Below are positions 55,156-64,000 of a stretch of DNA of 64,000 bases, piece after piece; positions within the stretch are counted from its first letter, which is position 1, and the number at the start of each line of letters is the position of its first letter. Under the pieces are notes generated by a model. The model worked only from the letters and a program-made list of their open reading frames with translations, was not told the origin of the DNA and ran no database searches. This stretch comes from Acinetobacter sp. XH1741 (lineage in GTDB: Bacteria; Pseudomonadota; Gammaproteobacteria; Pseudomonadales; Moraxellaceae). Made by a program: the position numbers and the translations under genes. Location: positions 248,001 to 312,000 of the forward strand of contig NZ_CP157428.1 of the NCBI RefSeq assembly GCF_041021895.1, given 5' to 3'.

Positions 55156-56604
55156 TTACTCAGATAAGTCTACGCAGAGGTATTTCATTTCGACATATTC
55201 TTCGATGCCGAATTTTGAACCTTCACGGCCTAGACCTGACTGTTTTACACCACCAAACGGAGCCACTTCATTTGAAATCGCGCCCGTGTTAATGCCGACC
55301 ATACCGTACTCAAGTGCTTCACCCACGCGCCATTGACGCGCTGTGCTTTGAGTAAATAAATAGGCAGCTAAACCAAACTCGGTATCGTTCGCCATTGCCA
55401 CTGCTTCATCTTCAGTTTTAAAGCGGAATAACGGTGCAAGCGGACCAAAAGTTTCTTCTTTAGACACTTTCATGTCTTGCGTTACGCCAGTCAAAACTGT
55501 TGGTTCAAAGAATGTACCGCCAAGTGCTGAACGCTTACCACCAATACGAACGGTTGCGCCTTTCTCAGTTGCATCTGCAATATGAGACTGGACTTTTGCA
55601 ATCGCATCTTCATCAATTAAAGGCCCTTGAGTTGAACCTTCTTGACGTCCGTCGCCAACTTTCAATTTAGATACAGCTTCCACTAGACGCTCTGCCAATG
55701 CATCGTAAATACCGTCTTGAATATAAATACGGTTAGCGCAAACACAAGTCTGACCACTGTTACGATATTTACTTGCCATAATGCCCTGAACAGCTTGTTC
55801 AAGGTTGGCATCGTCAAATACCACAACTGGGGCATTCCCACCGAGTTCAAGCGAAAGCTTTTTAATGGTTGGCGCACATTGTTGCATTAAGATACGGCCC
55901 ACTTGGGTTGAACCTGTAAAGCTTAACTTACGAACAATATCGCTTTCGCATAGGGTTTTACCGACTTCAACTGCATCACCACTAATGTTAATTAAAACAT
56001 CGGCTGGTAAGCCTGCCTGTAAAGCCAATACTTCAAGCGCATAAGCGGTTAACGGTGTTTGCTCTGCTGGTTTAACCAACATTGAACAACCCGCAGCAAT
56101 GGCCGGACCCGCTTTACGCGTAATCATGGCAGCTGGGAAGTTCCACGGCGTAATTGCAGCTGTTACCCCAATCGCTTGTTTAATCACGAGCAAACGTTGA
56201 TTTGGCAACGTAGGTGTTAATACTTCACCATCAATACGGCGCGCTTGCTCGGCAAACCAGCGTATGAATGATGCTGCATAACCAATTTCACCACGTGCTT
56301 CTGCCAATGGTTTACCTTGCTCAGCTGTTAAAATTTGAGCCAGATTTTCTTTGTGCTCAAGCATGAGGTTGTACCATGCCAATAACACATCAGCACGAGC
56401 CAAGGCAGTTTGCTTTTTCCAAGCAGCCTGCGCTTTTGCCGAACGGTTAATTGCAGCTTCAACCCCTGCGCGGTCATAGGTTTTTACCCATGCCAAAGTT
56501 TCGCCCGTAGCAGCATCATTTACCTCGATATAATCATTCGATGCAGGTGCTTCTAACGCAATATCAGGATGTTTTAATAAATACTGCAAAGTATTTTGAA
56601 TCAT
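55156..56604 (-). CDS. gabD: Succinate-semialdehyde dehydrogenase
   Basis: 482 residues. Aldehyde dehydrogenase with TPWNFPAAM, catalytic Glu in LELGGNAP, catalytic Cys in NSGQTCVCANRIY and EEVAPFGGVKQSG-type end. NAD(P)-dependent; oxidises succinate semialdehyde from GabT to succinate. Its ATG overlaps the gabT stop by four bases (ATGA); both are one operon. Confidence 0.94.
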   Translation of the reverse strand: MIQNTLQYLLKHPDIALEAPASNDYIEVNDAATGETLAWVKTYDRAGVEAAINRSAKAQAAWKKQTALARADVLLAWYNLMLEHKENLAQILTAEQGKPLAEARGEIGYAASFIRWFAEQARRIDGEVLTPTLPNQRLLVIKQAIGVTAAITPWNFPAAMITRKAGPAIAAGCSMLVKPAEQTPLTAYALEVLALQAGLPADVLINISGDAVEVGKTLCESDIVRKLSFTGSTQVGRILMQQCAPTIKKLSLELGGNAPVVVFDDANLEQAVQGIMASKYRNSGQTCVCANRIYIQDGIYDALAERLVEAVSKLKVGDGRQEGSTQGPLIDEDAIAKVQSHIADATEKGATVRIGGKRSALGGTFFEPTVLTGVTQDMKVSKEETFGPLAPLFRFKTEDEAVAMANDTEFGLAAYLFTQSTARQWRVGEALEYGMVGINTGAISNEVAPFGGVKQSGLGREGSKFGIEEYVEMKYLCVDLSE

Positions 56605-57893
56605 GCAGATTGCTCCGTTGCTTTTGCACTACCTGCTTTGAGTGTTGCAAAACCTTGTTTCAAGATATCAAGACCTTGACGGAATTGTTCAGCAGGAATG
56701 GTTAATGGATATAAGAAACGAATTACATTACCGTATTTACCACAAGTAAGAAGTAACAGCCCATTTTCCATTGCATAGTTTTGTACAACTTTTGCTTGTT
56801 CAGCAGTTTCAAGTTCTACCGCAACCATTGAACCTAATGCACGAATATCAGTCACGACATCGCCTGTTGCTTGCTGAATATCTTTAAGGGTAGCAACCAA
56901 CTCAGCACCTAACTCATTTGCACGGTCGCATAGGTTTTCTTCTTCAATCGCATCGATTACCGCGTGCGCAGCAGCAACCGCAATTGGGCTACCTGCGTAA
57001 GTACCACCTAGTCCACCTGGGTTAGGAGCATCCATCACTTCTGCACGGCCAACAACACCAGAAATTGGGAAACCGCCGCCTAAGCTTTTCGCCATTGTGA
57101 TGAGATCTGCTTTAGTTTCGTAATAGTTCATTGCAAACAATTTACCTGTACGTGCAAAACCAGATTGCACTTCGTCAGCAACAAGTAAAATGCCATGTTT
57201 GTCGCAAATTGCGCGTAAACGTTTTAAGAACTCGGCTGGCACTACATTGAAGCCGCCCTCGCCTTGTACTGGCTCAAGCACGATTGCTGCAACGTCATGT
57301 GGTGCAATATCTTCACTGAAAATATCTTCAACGCTTTCAATTGCCGCATCCACTGAAATACCTTTAGCAGGCACAGGATAACGTGCGTGGAATACACCTG
57401 CTGGCATCACACCGAAATCACGTTTGTAAGGTGCAGTTTTACCTGTCATTGCCATCGTCATAAATGAACGACCGTGGAAACCGTTACCAAACGTGATAAT
57501 GCCGTGACGACCTGTATAAGAACGAGCAATCTTTACTGCATTTTCAACAGCTTCTGCACCTGTTGTGAAAAACGCTGACTTTGCAGGACCCACAATTGGT
57601 GCGCGCTCATTAATACGTTCAGCTAAAGCGACGTAGCTTTCATACGGTGTTACTTGATAGGCAGTATGCGTAAATTTAGTAAGTTGCTCAGTCACCGCTG
57701 CAATCACTTTAGGATGACGATGGCCTGTATTTAAAACCGCGATACCACCAGCAAAGTCGATAAATTGGTTGCCTTCCTTGTCCCAAAGCGTCGCGTTTTC
57801 AGCTTTTTCAGCATACCACTGGCACATCACGCCTACACCGCGTGGAGTTGCTTGCTGTTTACGTGCGTTAAGTGCAGAATGTTGATTATCCAT
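56601..57893 (-). CDS. gabT: 4-aminobutyrate aminotransferase
   Basis: 430 residues of class III aminotransferases. PLP lysine lies in LITMAKSLGGGFPISG; DEVQSGFARTG precedes it, and GTYAGSPIAVAAAHAV follows. Moves the amino group from GABA to 2-oxoglutarate. First gene of the gabTD operon, divergent from gabR. Confidence 0.95.
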   Translation of the reverse strand: MDNQHSALNARKQQATPRGVGVMCQWYAEKAENATLWDKEGNQFIDFAGGIAVLNTGHRHPKVIAAVTEQLTKFTHTAYQVTPYESYVALAERINERAPIVGPAKSAFFTTGAEAVENAVKIARSYTGRHGIITFGNGFHGRSFMTMAMTGKTAPYKRDFGVMPAGVFHARYPVPAKGISVDAAIESVEDIFSEDIAPHDVAAIVLEPVQGEGGFNVVPAEFLKRLRAICDKHGILLVADEVQSGFARTGKLFAMNYYETKADLITMAKSLGGGFPISGVVGRAEVMDAPNPGGLGGTYAGSPIAVAAAHAVIDAIEEENLCDRANELGAELVATLKDIQQATGDVVTDIRALGSMVAVELETAEQAKVVQNYAMENGLLLLTCGKYGNVIRFLYPLTIPAEQFRQGLDILKQGFATLKAGSAKATEQSA

Positions 57894-58016
57894 TTGATTC
57901 CCTCATATTTTCATCATCAGTTGCAGCTTTGGTTTTTTGCATCCTGTGCTTAATTTTCAGGGTGCTTTACAACGACTGCCTATGTATGTAATTTCGCTCG
58001 TCTGACGGCAACTGAC

Positions 58017-58048
58017 GAGAGCCACTTTTTAACTGTAGGAGAGAGCCA
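58017..58048. promoter_or_regulatory. GabR operator: GAGAGCCA direct repeats, 24-bp spacing
   Basis: GAGAGCCA at 58017-58024 and at 58041-58048. The second copy overlaps the gabR ribosome site and abuts its TTG start. The same pair at the same 24-bp spacing lies upstream of gabP. Confidence 0.75.
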
Positions 58049-58049
58049 A

Positions 58050-59549
58050 TTGCGTAGTTTACTTGGAGATCATTTGCTGCAACGACTCCAACAGGACACT
58101 GAAGGGAAACTACATCAACGCCTTTTCCGTTGCCTGCGTAGTGCCATTATTGATGGAGTTATCCAGCCCAAAACTCGTCTACCTGCGTCACGTGACTTAG
58201 CCAGTGAAATTCATGTTTCAAGAAATACGGTGCTTACTGCCTACGAACAGCTACAAGCTGAAGGCTATTTAGAAGCCCGTACAGGACATGGCACATGGGT
58301 GGCCGAAAAATTGCCAGAGAGTTTTTTAAATACACAAAATAAGAAAAAAGTAGTTTCCAACCCGACAGTTCAAAGTTCCTATGCGCTATCACAGCGTGGT
58401 TCAAACTTATTAGGTTATGCCGCGGCATCGCCACACCAATGGGGAGCTTTTGTTCCGGGAGCGCCCGATGTGACTGAGTTCCCGCATCATATTTTTAGTC
58501 GTATTCAAGCACGCTTAAGCCGTGAACCAGACATTAACCGTCTTATTTATAGTAATGCGGGCGGATGTATTGAACTTCGAAGCGCGCTGGCAGATTACTT
58601 ACGTGTTGCACGTTCAGTCCAGTGCGATGCTGACCAGATTATTATTACCGAAGGTATTCACCAAGCCATCGATTTAGTCTCACGTGCGCTCAGTGATATG
58701 GGAGATAAAATCTGGATTGAGGACCCAGCTTACTGGGGAATGCGTAATACTTTACGTATTAATGGGCTAGATATTCAGCCGATGCCTGTCGATGCTGAAG
58801 GTATTATTCCTGAAGAAAATCCGGCAAAGCCGCCTAAACTCATTTTTGTGACACCATCACATCAGTATCCGCTTGGCTCACATTTAAGCCTGAACCGTAG
58901 ACGTAAACTGATTGAGATTGCTCGTCAGCACAATAGCTGGATTGTTGAAGATGACTATGACAGTGAGTTCCGTTTCTCGGGTCAGCCTTATCCGTCTTTA
59001 CAAGGTTTAGAAAATGATGCGCCTGTTTTATATATGGGCACATTTAGTAAAACTATTTATCCGTCTTTAAGAATTGGGTATTTGGTCGTACCTAAACCAC
59101 TTTTTTCACCACTACGTATTGTGGCAGCCGAGCTTTATCGTGGGGGCCATTTGCTTGAGCAAAAAGCCTTGGCTGAATTTATTCGTGAAGGCCATTATGA
59201 AGCGCATATTCGCCGTATGCGTCTGCTCTATGGGAAACGCCGTGATTACTTAGTGAGCCTAATTCAACGTTATCTTGGCCCCGAATTTATTCATGAATAT
59301 GACGAAGCAGCTGGGTTGCATCTGGTTTTAAAACTACCGAACACTTGTGATGATGTCGCAATTGCAGCGACTGCGCTCGAACGTGGCGTTAAAGTTCGCC
59401 CACTTTCACAGTACTACATGCAGTCGCATGCCTATGCAGAACGTGGACTGCTGATGGGCTTTGCCTGTGTAAATGAAAAAGACATGGTGATGGCTTTTGG
59501 TGTGCTCTTGCAGTGCTTACGTGAAGCCGGTGTACCTACGCTGAATTAG
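58050..59549 (+). CDS. gabR: MocR/GabR-type regulator with aminotransferase domain
   Basis: 499 residues from TTG at 58050, after AGGAGAGAG. GntR-type winged helix at about residues 15-90 (LPASRDLASEIHVSRNTVLTAYEQLQAEGYL), then a class I aminotransferase domain with the PLP Lys in MGTFSKTIYPSLRIG. Usually activates gabTD in response to GABA bound to PLP. Divergent from gabT and flanked by the direct repeats it probably reads. Confidence 0.9.
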   Translation: MRSLLGDHLLQRLQQDTEGKLHQRLFRCLRSAIIDGVIQPKTRLPASRDLASEIHVSRNTVLTAYEQLQAEGYLEARTGHGTWVAEKLPESFLNTQNKKKVVSNPTVQSSYALSQRGSNLLGYAAASPHQWGAFVPGAPDVTEFPHHIFSRIQARLSREPDINRLIYSNAGGCIELRSALADYLRVARSVQCDADQIIITEGIHQAIDLVSRALSDMGDKIWIEDPAYWGMRNTLRINGLDIQPMPVDAEGIIPEENPAKPPKLIFVTPSHQYPLGSHLSLNRRRKLIEIARQHNSWIVEDDYDSEFRFSGQPYPSLQGLENDAPVLYMGTFSKTIYPSLRIGYLVVPKPLFSPLRIVAAELYRGGHLLEQKALAEFIREGHYEAHIRRMRLLYGKRRDYLVSLIQRYLGPEFIHEYDEAAGLHLVLKLPNTCDDVAIAATALERGVKVRPLSQYYMQSHAYAERGLLMGFACVNEKDMVMAFGVLLQCLREAGVPTLN

Positions 59550-59573
59550 TTGTTTTCTCGTACTAAGACAAAT

Positions 59574-59608
59574 AAAAAGAGCCTCGCAGTGAGGCTCTTT
59601 TTTATTTA
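59574..59608. terminator. Bidirectional terminator
   Basis: AAAAAGAGCCTC / GAGGCTCTTTTTT stem between convergent gabR and gabP. Confidence 0.85.
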
Positions 59609-59613
59609 AAAAT

Positions 59614-61056
59614 TTAAACTAACTTTTCTTCATGCGTATGGGTAAGATGGGTCGCTCTACGCTCTTTACCCCAACCTAGTTTTTCAGACAGCAAACCGAA
59701 GAACACAATAATGCCAAACAATGCCGTGGTGTAAATCACTTCTTTAAAATACGTGCCTTCAATCAACATAGTAAGAATTGCACCAATAATTGCAAAGATC
59801 ACCACGTAAGTTAAGTAAGGGAACATCCACATTTTAAAGTCAATTTTCACACCTTCTGCTTCAAGTTTCTTGCGCATACGAAGCTGAGAATAAGCAATGG
59901 TTAAGTACACATAAAGTGTTGCTGCACCTGTTGTTAGCATGAAAAAGTCATAAACATCCATACTCTTGGTTGCAGTTAAAACGACAGCAATTACAGAGAA
60001 GAAGCATGACACAATCACACCCACCCACGGGCTGCTTTTACTGTTTACAGAACCAAAGCTTTTCGGTGCATCACCACGTTTAGATAAAGAGAACAACATA
60101 CGTGAACACGTATAAAGCGCCGAGTTAAAGCAGCTACATACCGAGGTTAGAACCACAAAATTCACGATATGACGCGCACCCGGAATACCAAGCGCAGATA
60201 ACGTAACACTATAGGTTCCCCAAGTAGAATCTTTCAAAAGTTCATTGTTGTGAGGAATCAGACATACCGCAACAAACATCGAACCAACGTAGAATAAAAT
60301 AATTCGCCAAACCACCGAGTTTGATGCTTTACGAATTTCTTTAGATGGGTTTGCAGACTCTGCCGCTGCTACAGTCACAATTTCAGCGCCAATATAGGCA
60401 AACATGACCCCAAGTAAAGCGGTAATAACGGATGCCCCCCCATTAGGCATAAAGCCTTGAGAGGTTAAATTAGTAATACCAGATGCAGCCGGATTACCCC
60501 AAGGCCACAAATGCATGATGGCCAAACTACCAATCACCAAGAAGATCACAATCGCAATGACTTTGATGAGAGCGAACCAGAACTCGAATTCACCATAGTT
60601 CTTTACGTTCTGCAAATTGACTGCAACCAGTGCACCAATCACGACAGTCATATAGACCCAGATGGGTATAAACGGGAACCAGTTATTTAAAATTTTACCT
60701 GCTACATAGGCTTCCCAACCCATAAGCATTGCCAGCGTACACCAGTACAGCCAGCCAATTGAGAAACCAGCCCAACGACCAATTGCACGGTCCGCATAAG
60801 TTGAAAAAGAGCCACTATCGGGGTTTAAAACAGCCATCTCGCCTAGCATTCGCATGATGAACCAGACGAGTAAACCACCTAAAGCATAGGTTAAGAAAAC
60901 TACAGGGCCTGTATTGTAGATAATACTGCCAGAGCCCACAAAGAGAGAGCCACCAATAACCCCAGCAATCGAGATCATGGTTAAGTGACGTGATTTAAGT
61001 CCATGTTTTAAACTTTGGGAGTGATTGGCTTCAGAACCATTTTGATGAGCTGCCAT
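59614..61056 (-). CDS. gabP: GABA permease
   Basis: 480 residues with twelve transmembrane segments. AAT family start: HLTMISIAGVIGGSLFVGSG and GEMAVLNPDSGSFSTYADRAIG; GEFEFWFALIKVIAI is typical of amino-acid permeases of the GabP/YkfD type. Imports GABA or related amino acids by H+ symport. Near gabDT, gabR and with the same direct-repeat pair upstream (61240-61271). Confidence 0.88.
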   Translation of the reverse strand: MAAHQNGSEANHSQSLKHGLKSRHLTMISIAGVIGGSLFVGSGSIIYNTGPVVFLTYALGGLLVWFIMRMLGEMAVLNPDSGSFSTYADRAIGRWAGFSIGWLYWCTLAMLMGWEAYVAGKILNNWFPFIPIWVYMTVVIGALVAVNLQNVKNYGEFEFWFALIKVIAIVIFLVIGSLAIMHLWPWGNPAASGITNLTSQGFMPNGGASVITALLGVMFAYIGAEIVTVAAAESANPSKEIRKASNSVVWRIILFYVGSMFVAVCLIPHNNELLKDSTWGTYSVTLSALGIPGARHIVNFVVLTSVCSCFNSALYTCSRMLFSLSKRGDAPKSFGSVNSKSSPWVGVIVSCFFSVIAVVLTATKSMDVYDFFMLTTGAATLYVYLTIAYSQLRMRKKLEAEGVKIDFKMWMFPYLTYVVIFAIIGAILTMLIEGTYFKEVIYTTALFGIIVFFGLLSEKLGWGKERRATHLTHTHEEKLV

Positions 61057-61359
61057 ATCATTTTCCTTAATATATGGAGGATATCGGCTAGACTCGGAAA
61101 TCCTCCGAAGCCAAAAATATCCCCTAAAAATTTAGCCGTTTTGCTCAATTTCTAAAACAGAAAATTCACTGAGCTGATCCGGCGCTTCCGTATGCATACA
61201 TCCAATGGCTTTAATTTGTCGTTTCGGCACTCAAGAAACGAGAGCCATTTTTGTAATAAAAGAGAGAGCCAATTGCAAAATTTATACGCAAAATTGGCCC
61301 TTTTTATATGAGATGCTGGTAAATGGCTTTTAGTTTTTATTTTAATCAGTTTGATTTTT
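61057..61359. promoter_or_regulatory. gabP upstream region
   Basis: 303 bases that contain the promoter of gabP and the GAGAGCCA pair (61240-61271). No gene seen. Confidence 0.6.
61240..61271. promoter_or_regulatory. GabR operator pair upstream of gabP
   Basis: GAGAGCCA at 61240-61247 and 61264-61271, both followed by similar sequence to the gabR pair (second copy again continues AATTGC). Confidence 0.75.
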
Positions 61360-61908
61360 TTAGTTCTGTTCAGAAATTAATAACGCTTTCGTCCCTGTTT
61401 CTAAGGCTCTAAATATATGTTTCTGGTCGGCAGGGTAACAAATATAGTCTCCAACACTGAGCTCGACAGCATCATCAATTAAGCCAACCAAAGCTCGCCC
61501 TTCAACCACAATAATATGCTCCACAGAACCCACAGGATGTGGCTCTGAAAGACGGTCTTCACCTGGTTCCACAATCAGTAAATACACATCACGGCGTGCG
61601 TGTGGCGGACAAGTCGCTAACAAAATTGCTTTGTAATTGGCAATTTCAGAGCTCACCGTTGGCCCATCGCCACAACGAATGACTTGCACCTGATTGCTCG
61701 GTTCTTCCATCAAACGGGCAAATGGAATATTGAGGGCCACACAAAGTGCCCATAAAGTTTCAATACTTGGGTTCCCTTGCCCTGCCTCTAGTTGAGAAAG
61801 AGTCGATTTGGCAACACCTGCACGACGAGCAACCTCTGCCAATGACAGCCCTGCTCTTTGGCGTTCACGCGTTAAACCTTTGGCAATAATTTCAATTGGC
61901 TGAGACAT
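61360..61908 (-). CDS. XRE/cupin regulator, divergent from azlC
   Basis: 182 residues from ATG at 61908 after GGAAG (open frame to 61953). HTH at about residues 8-60 (LSLAEVARRAGVAKSTLSQLEAGQGNPSIETLW), then a cupin domain ending YPADQKHIFRA. Probably represses azlCD; ATCGTTCGTT repeats lie in the intergenic region. Confidence 0.88.
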   Translation of the reverse strand: MSQPIEIIAKGLTRERQRAGLSLAEVARRAGVAKSTLSQLEAGQGNPSIETLWALCVALNIPFARLMEEPSNQVQVIRCGDGPTVSSEIANYKAILLATCPPHARRDVYLLIVEPGEDRLSEPHPVGSVEHIIVVEGRALVGLIDDAVELSVGDYICYPADQKHIFRALETGTKALLISEQN

Positions 61909-61932
61909 CCAACACTTCCGTTCTATAAAAAA

Positions 61933-61993
61933 AACGATCGTTCGTTTTGACAAAACAATCAGACTTATTCATTATAATGGAAAATCGTTCGTT
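61933..61993. promoter_or_regulatory. XRE/azlC operators: ATCGTTCGTT direct repeats
   Basis: ATCGTTCGTT at 61937-61946 and 61984-61993, the first inside the palindrome AACGATCGTT (61933-61942). They flank a TTGACA/TATAAT pair (61947-61952 and 61973-61978; 20-base spacer, long for sigma-70). Confidence 0.65.
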
Positions 61994-62003
61994 ATATCAT
62001 GCT

Positions 62004-62672
62004 ATGACTACATACTCTCTCATTAAAAAACTGAGTAAAGATACCACCCGCTCCATTTTCTTTGTGTGTCTAGCAACTAGTGTGGTTGGGATGTCTTTAG
62101 GTTCACTCGCTGCAAGTTATGGCTTAGCGCTCTGGATCCCGCTTTGTCTATCGATATTTGTGCTCGCAGGAACTGCTGAGTTTATTTTTATTGGCTTCTT
62201 GGCGGTAGGTGGTAGCCCAATTGCTGCTGCGGTTGCAGGCCTACTCGTCAATTTAAGACATTTGCCTTTTGGGATTGCGGTCAATGAATTAATCCGAGGC
62301 AAATTCTCTCGATATTTCGGGGCTCATATCATGAACGATGAAAGTGTTTTGTTTGGTATGGCACAGCCAGATTTCGAGACAAAAAAGGCTGCTTATTGGT
62401 TATGTGGAATAGGCATCATGCTGACTTGGCCGCTCGGTGTCACAGCAGGTTATTTTATTGGAAGTGCTATTCCAGACCCGAAAACATTTGGCTTAGATGC
62501 CATTTTCCCAGCCATTTTAATTGCACTTACTTTTTCTGCTTTAAAGAATAAATCTACTCGGAAAGCTGCATTTGCCGGATCAACTTTAGCACTCATTGCC
62601 ACCCCTTTTTTAGCCTCAGGACTCCCAATTTTAATTTCTCTTTTTGGCTTGATATGGGGTAGAAAGAAATGA
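62004..62672 (+). CDS. azlC: AzlC family branched-chain amino acid exporter subunit
   Basis: 222 residues from ATG at 62004 (open frame from 61947). Six or more transmembrane segments with AGTAEFIFIGFL and LLVNLRHLPFGIA, the AzlC marks. AzlC pairs with AzlD for export. Four-base overlap with azlD. Confidence 0.9.
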   Translation: MTTYSLIKKLSKDTTRSIFFVCLATSVVGMSLGSLAASYGLALWIPLCLSIFVLAGTAEFIFIGFLAVGGSPIAAAVAGLLVNLRHLPFGIAVNELIRGKFSRYFGAHIMNDESVLFGMAQPDFETKKAAYWLCGIGIMLTWPLGVTAGYFIGSAIPDPKTFGLDAIFPAILIALTFSALKNKSTRKAAFAGSTLALIATPFLASGLPILISLFGLIWGRKK

Positions 62673-62992
62673 ATCAACAGTTACTGATTATTGTGGGAAT
62701 AGCTCTACTTGCACTGGGTACTTACAGTATTCGCTTTGCTGGTTTTCACTTAGGTGCCAAGTTCTCATTTTCTGAAAAATACCAAGTTTTACTGTCAAAC
62801 GGCGCAACTGTTTTGCTCTGTGCAATTGCAGTGACCACGACATTTTTTGAAGGCCAACATTTTGCAGGTTTCGCGCGTATATTTGGGGTGGGTTTAGCGC
62901 TGTTCTTGGTTTGGAAAAAAGTACCGCTTTTATTGGTGATTTGTTTGGCTGCTGCAGGCACAGCCCTGTTACGTTTGCTTGGAATTGAATAA
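62669..62992 (+). CDS. azlD: AzlD family membrane protein
   Basis: 107 residues with about four membrane segments (GIALLALGTYSIRFAG at start, VLLVICLAAAGTALLRLLG at end). Small partner of AzlC. ATGA overlap with azlC; terminator follows. Confidence 0.88.
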   Translation: MNQQLLIIVGIALLALGTYSIRFAGFHLGAKFSFSEKYQVLLSNGATVLLCAIAVTTTFFEGQHFAGFARIFGVGLALFLVWKKVPLLLVICLAAAGTALLRLLGIE

Positions 62993-62993
62993 T

Positions 62994-63023
62994 AAAAAAG
63001 GCGAGATAAACTCGCCTTTTTTG
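62994..63023. terminator. Bidirectional terminator
   Basis: AAAAAGGCGAG / CTCGCCTTTTT stem between convergent azlD and ssb. Confidence 0.88.
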
Positions 63024-63032
63024 AAACTTTGA

Positions 63033-63620
63033 TTAGAACGGTAAATCGTCGTCTAAATCAGCTGGTGCAGACGCTGGTTGTTGCGGTGCTTTAGGTGCAA
63101 AACCACCACCTTGAGGGCTGTTGCCACCATTACCGAAACCACCTTGGCTACCATAACCACCGCCATTGTTTTGACCGTAGCCGCCACCTTGGTTGTTATT
63201 ATTTTGATAACCGCCACCTTGTTGAGGTGCGTTAAAACGTGGTTGGTTAAAATCATTACCGCCAGCGAAACCTTGTTCACCTTGTTGACGAGCATCTAAC
63301 ATTTGCATCTGGTCGCCACGAATTTCTGTCGTGTAACGTTCTTGACCATTTTGATCTGTCCACTGACGCGTACGTAATGAACCTTCAATATAAACCTTAG
63401 AACCTTTACGTAAAAACTGCTGAGCAATTTCCCCTAAACGGTTATGCAAAACAATACGGTGCCATTCTGTTTGTTCTTTACGTTCACCTGACGTTTTATC
63501 GGTCCAAACTTCACTTGTCGCGATTGAAAACTGGGTTAACGAGCCCCCATTTGGAAAAGTTTTTGTTTCAGGATCACGACCCAAAGTACCAACCAAAATA
63601 ACCTTATTTACACCACGCAT
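63033..63620 (-). CDS. ssb: Single-stranded DNA-binding protein
   Basis: 195 residues. OB fold residues 1-110 ([22 protein letters not shown]), a Gly/Gln/Asn-rich linker at about 118-180, and the acidic protein-docking tail DLDDDLPF. Binds single-stranded DNA as a tetramer and recruits repair and replication proteins. Confidence 0.97.
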   Translation of the reverse strand: MRGVNKVILVGTLGRDPETKTFPNGGSLTQFSIATSEVWTDKTSGERKEQTEWHRIVLHNRLGEIAQQFLRKGSKVYIEGSLRTRQWTDQNGQERYTTEIRGDQMQMLDARQQGEQGFAGGNDFNQPRFNAPQQGGGYQNNNNQGGGYGQNNGGGYGSQGGFGNGGNSPQGGGFAPKAPQQPASAPADLDDDLPF

Positions 63621-63671
63621 TAGCTGTCTTCATCCTATACATTTCTATGTTTTACTTTATAAGAGTTATGC

Positions 63672-64000
63672 TTAAATGGCTACCTCTTTACCGAACAACT
63701 GCGTTAAATCACGTCGTGCAGCATCATCTAGAGTCTGCTTATCGACTTTAATATACGCAACTTGCTGGTCAGGCATCACCACAACTTCTTCAATACCACG
63801 AATTGCCAATAGCTGTGTGGTCCACTCATTCACCTGTTGCACTTGCGGCAATGGCAGCACAATCGATGACAAATACCGCGGCTGAGCTAAACCAAAACTA
63901 ATTAGCAACCATATTATAGCAATCCCTGCTAAGACACTCCATCCAATCGCAGTATTATGTAACATCAATAATTGACCACCCAGGGTGCCACCAAAAAAAG
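63672..64000 (-). CDS. MFS transporter C-terminus (cut by window edge)
   Basis: The minus-strand frame is open to the right edge. Visible 109 residues: FGGTLGGQLLMLHN, a TM segment (WSVLAGIAIIWLLISFGL), and a C-terminal extension with a ferredoxin-like betaalphabeta pattern (RGIEEVVVMPDQQVAYIKVD). An MFS permease upstream of ssb is what I recall in this genus. Start is outside the window. Confidence 0.75.
   Translation of the reverse strand, partial: FFGGTLGGQLLMLHNTAIGWSVLAGIAIIWLLISFGLAQPRYLSSIVLPLPQVQQVNEWTTQLLAIRGIEEVVVMPDQQVAYIKVDKQTLDDAARRDLTQLFGKEVAI

Noticed and set aside
63053..63299. Repetitive ORFs in both strands opposite the ssb linker
   Set aside because: Shadows of the Gly/Gln/Asn-rich repeat of ssb.
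63672..63968. A complete 98-residue gene beginning at 63968
   Set aside because: The frame continues through to the window edge; it is the C-terminus of a larger transporter.

Overview
The window looks like chromosomal DNA of an Acinetobacter, most likely of the baumannii/calcoaceticus complex. The reasons are the AT-rich base composition, the split histidine genes (hisB-hisH, then hisA, then hisF, separated by unrelated genes), an ompR/envZ pair beside tex, a gab cluster with a MocR-type regulator, duplicated tRNA-Phe genes and IS3-family insertions. The assignment rests on gene content recognised from memory, not on a search.

Layout. 1-8.3 kb: edge-truncated SulP anion transporter, tex, ompR-envZ, acetate CoA-transferase. 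8.4-20.1 kb: two GNAT acetyltransferases around two tRNA-Phe genes, then hisB-hisH, DUF805, an RNase D-like exonuclease, hisA, an AT-rich solitary ABC exporter, an XRE/cupin regulator divergent from a DMT exporter, small membrane genes, thrB-type homoserine kinase and hisF. 20.1-27.8 kb: fatty-acid hydroxylase and divergent AraC regulator, aqpZ, LysE exporter, DNA/RNA nuclease, proline-rich secreted protein, kup and tRNA-Ser(GGA). 27.9-32.5 kb: an AT-rich accessory block beside the tRNA, holding a proteasome-like Ntn hydrolase whose 3' end is cut off by an IS3-family element, divergent from a translationally coupled pair (NdpA-like nucleoid protein plus RelA/SpoT-type nucleotidyltransferase). 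32.6-38.6 kb: redox genes with HxlR regulators around an orphan type VI secretion module (VgrG tail, candidate effector, lipoprotein) and a second stand-alone proteasome-like protein. 38.6-39.4 kb: two promoter-driven RNAs that look like C4-type antisense RNAs, one upstream of a 30-codon ORF. 39.5-48.3 kb: AraC/aldo-keto reductase, small secreted proteins, a DMT transporter broken by a second IS3-family element, LysR/MFS, GGCT and tRNA-Thr. 48.6-55.1 kb: small secreted protein, a probable GacA-controlled Rsm-type sRNA, GFA protein, methyltransferase/FAD oxidoreductase, pirin, isochorismatase-like hydrolase and LysR. 55.1-64 kb: gabD-gabT, gabR, gabP, XRE/cupin divergent from azlCD, ssb and an edge-truncated MFS gene.

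How the genes work together. The gab genes form a complete GABA import and catabolism unit; the same 8-bp direct repeat at 24-bp spacing occurs at gabT/gabR and upstream of gabP, so they are probably one GabR regulon. HisB, HisH, HisA and HisF supply four histidine-pathway steps. Both XRE/cupin proteins sit divergent to an exporter with repeated operators between. The most novel-looking material is non-coding (Rsm-like sRNA, C4-like RNAs) and the NdpA/RelA-SpoT/Ntn accessory block, which could be a defence or stress module.
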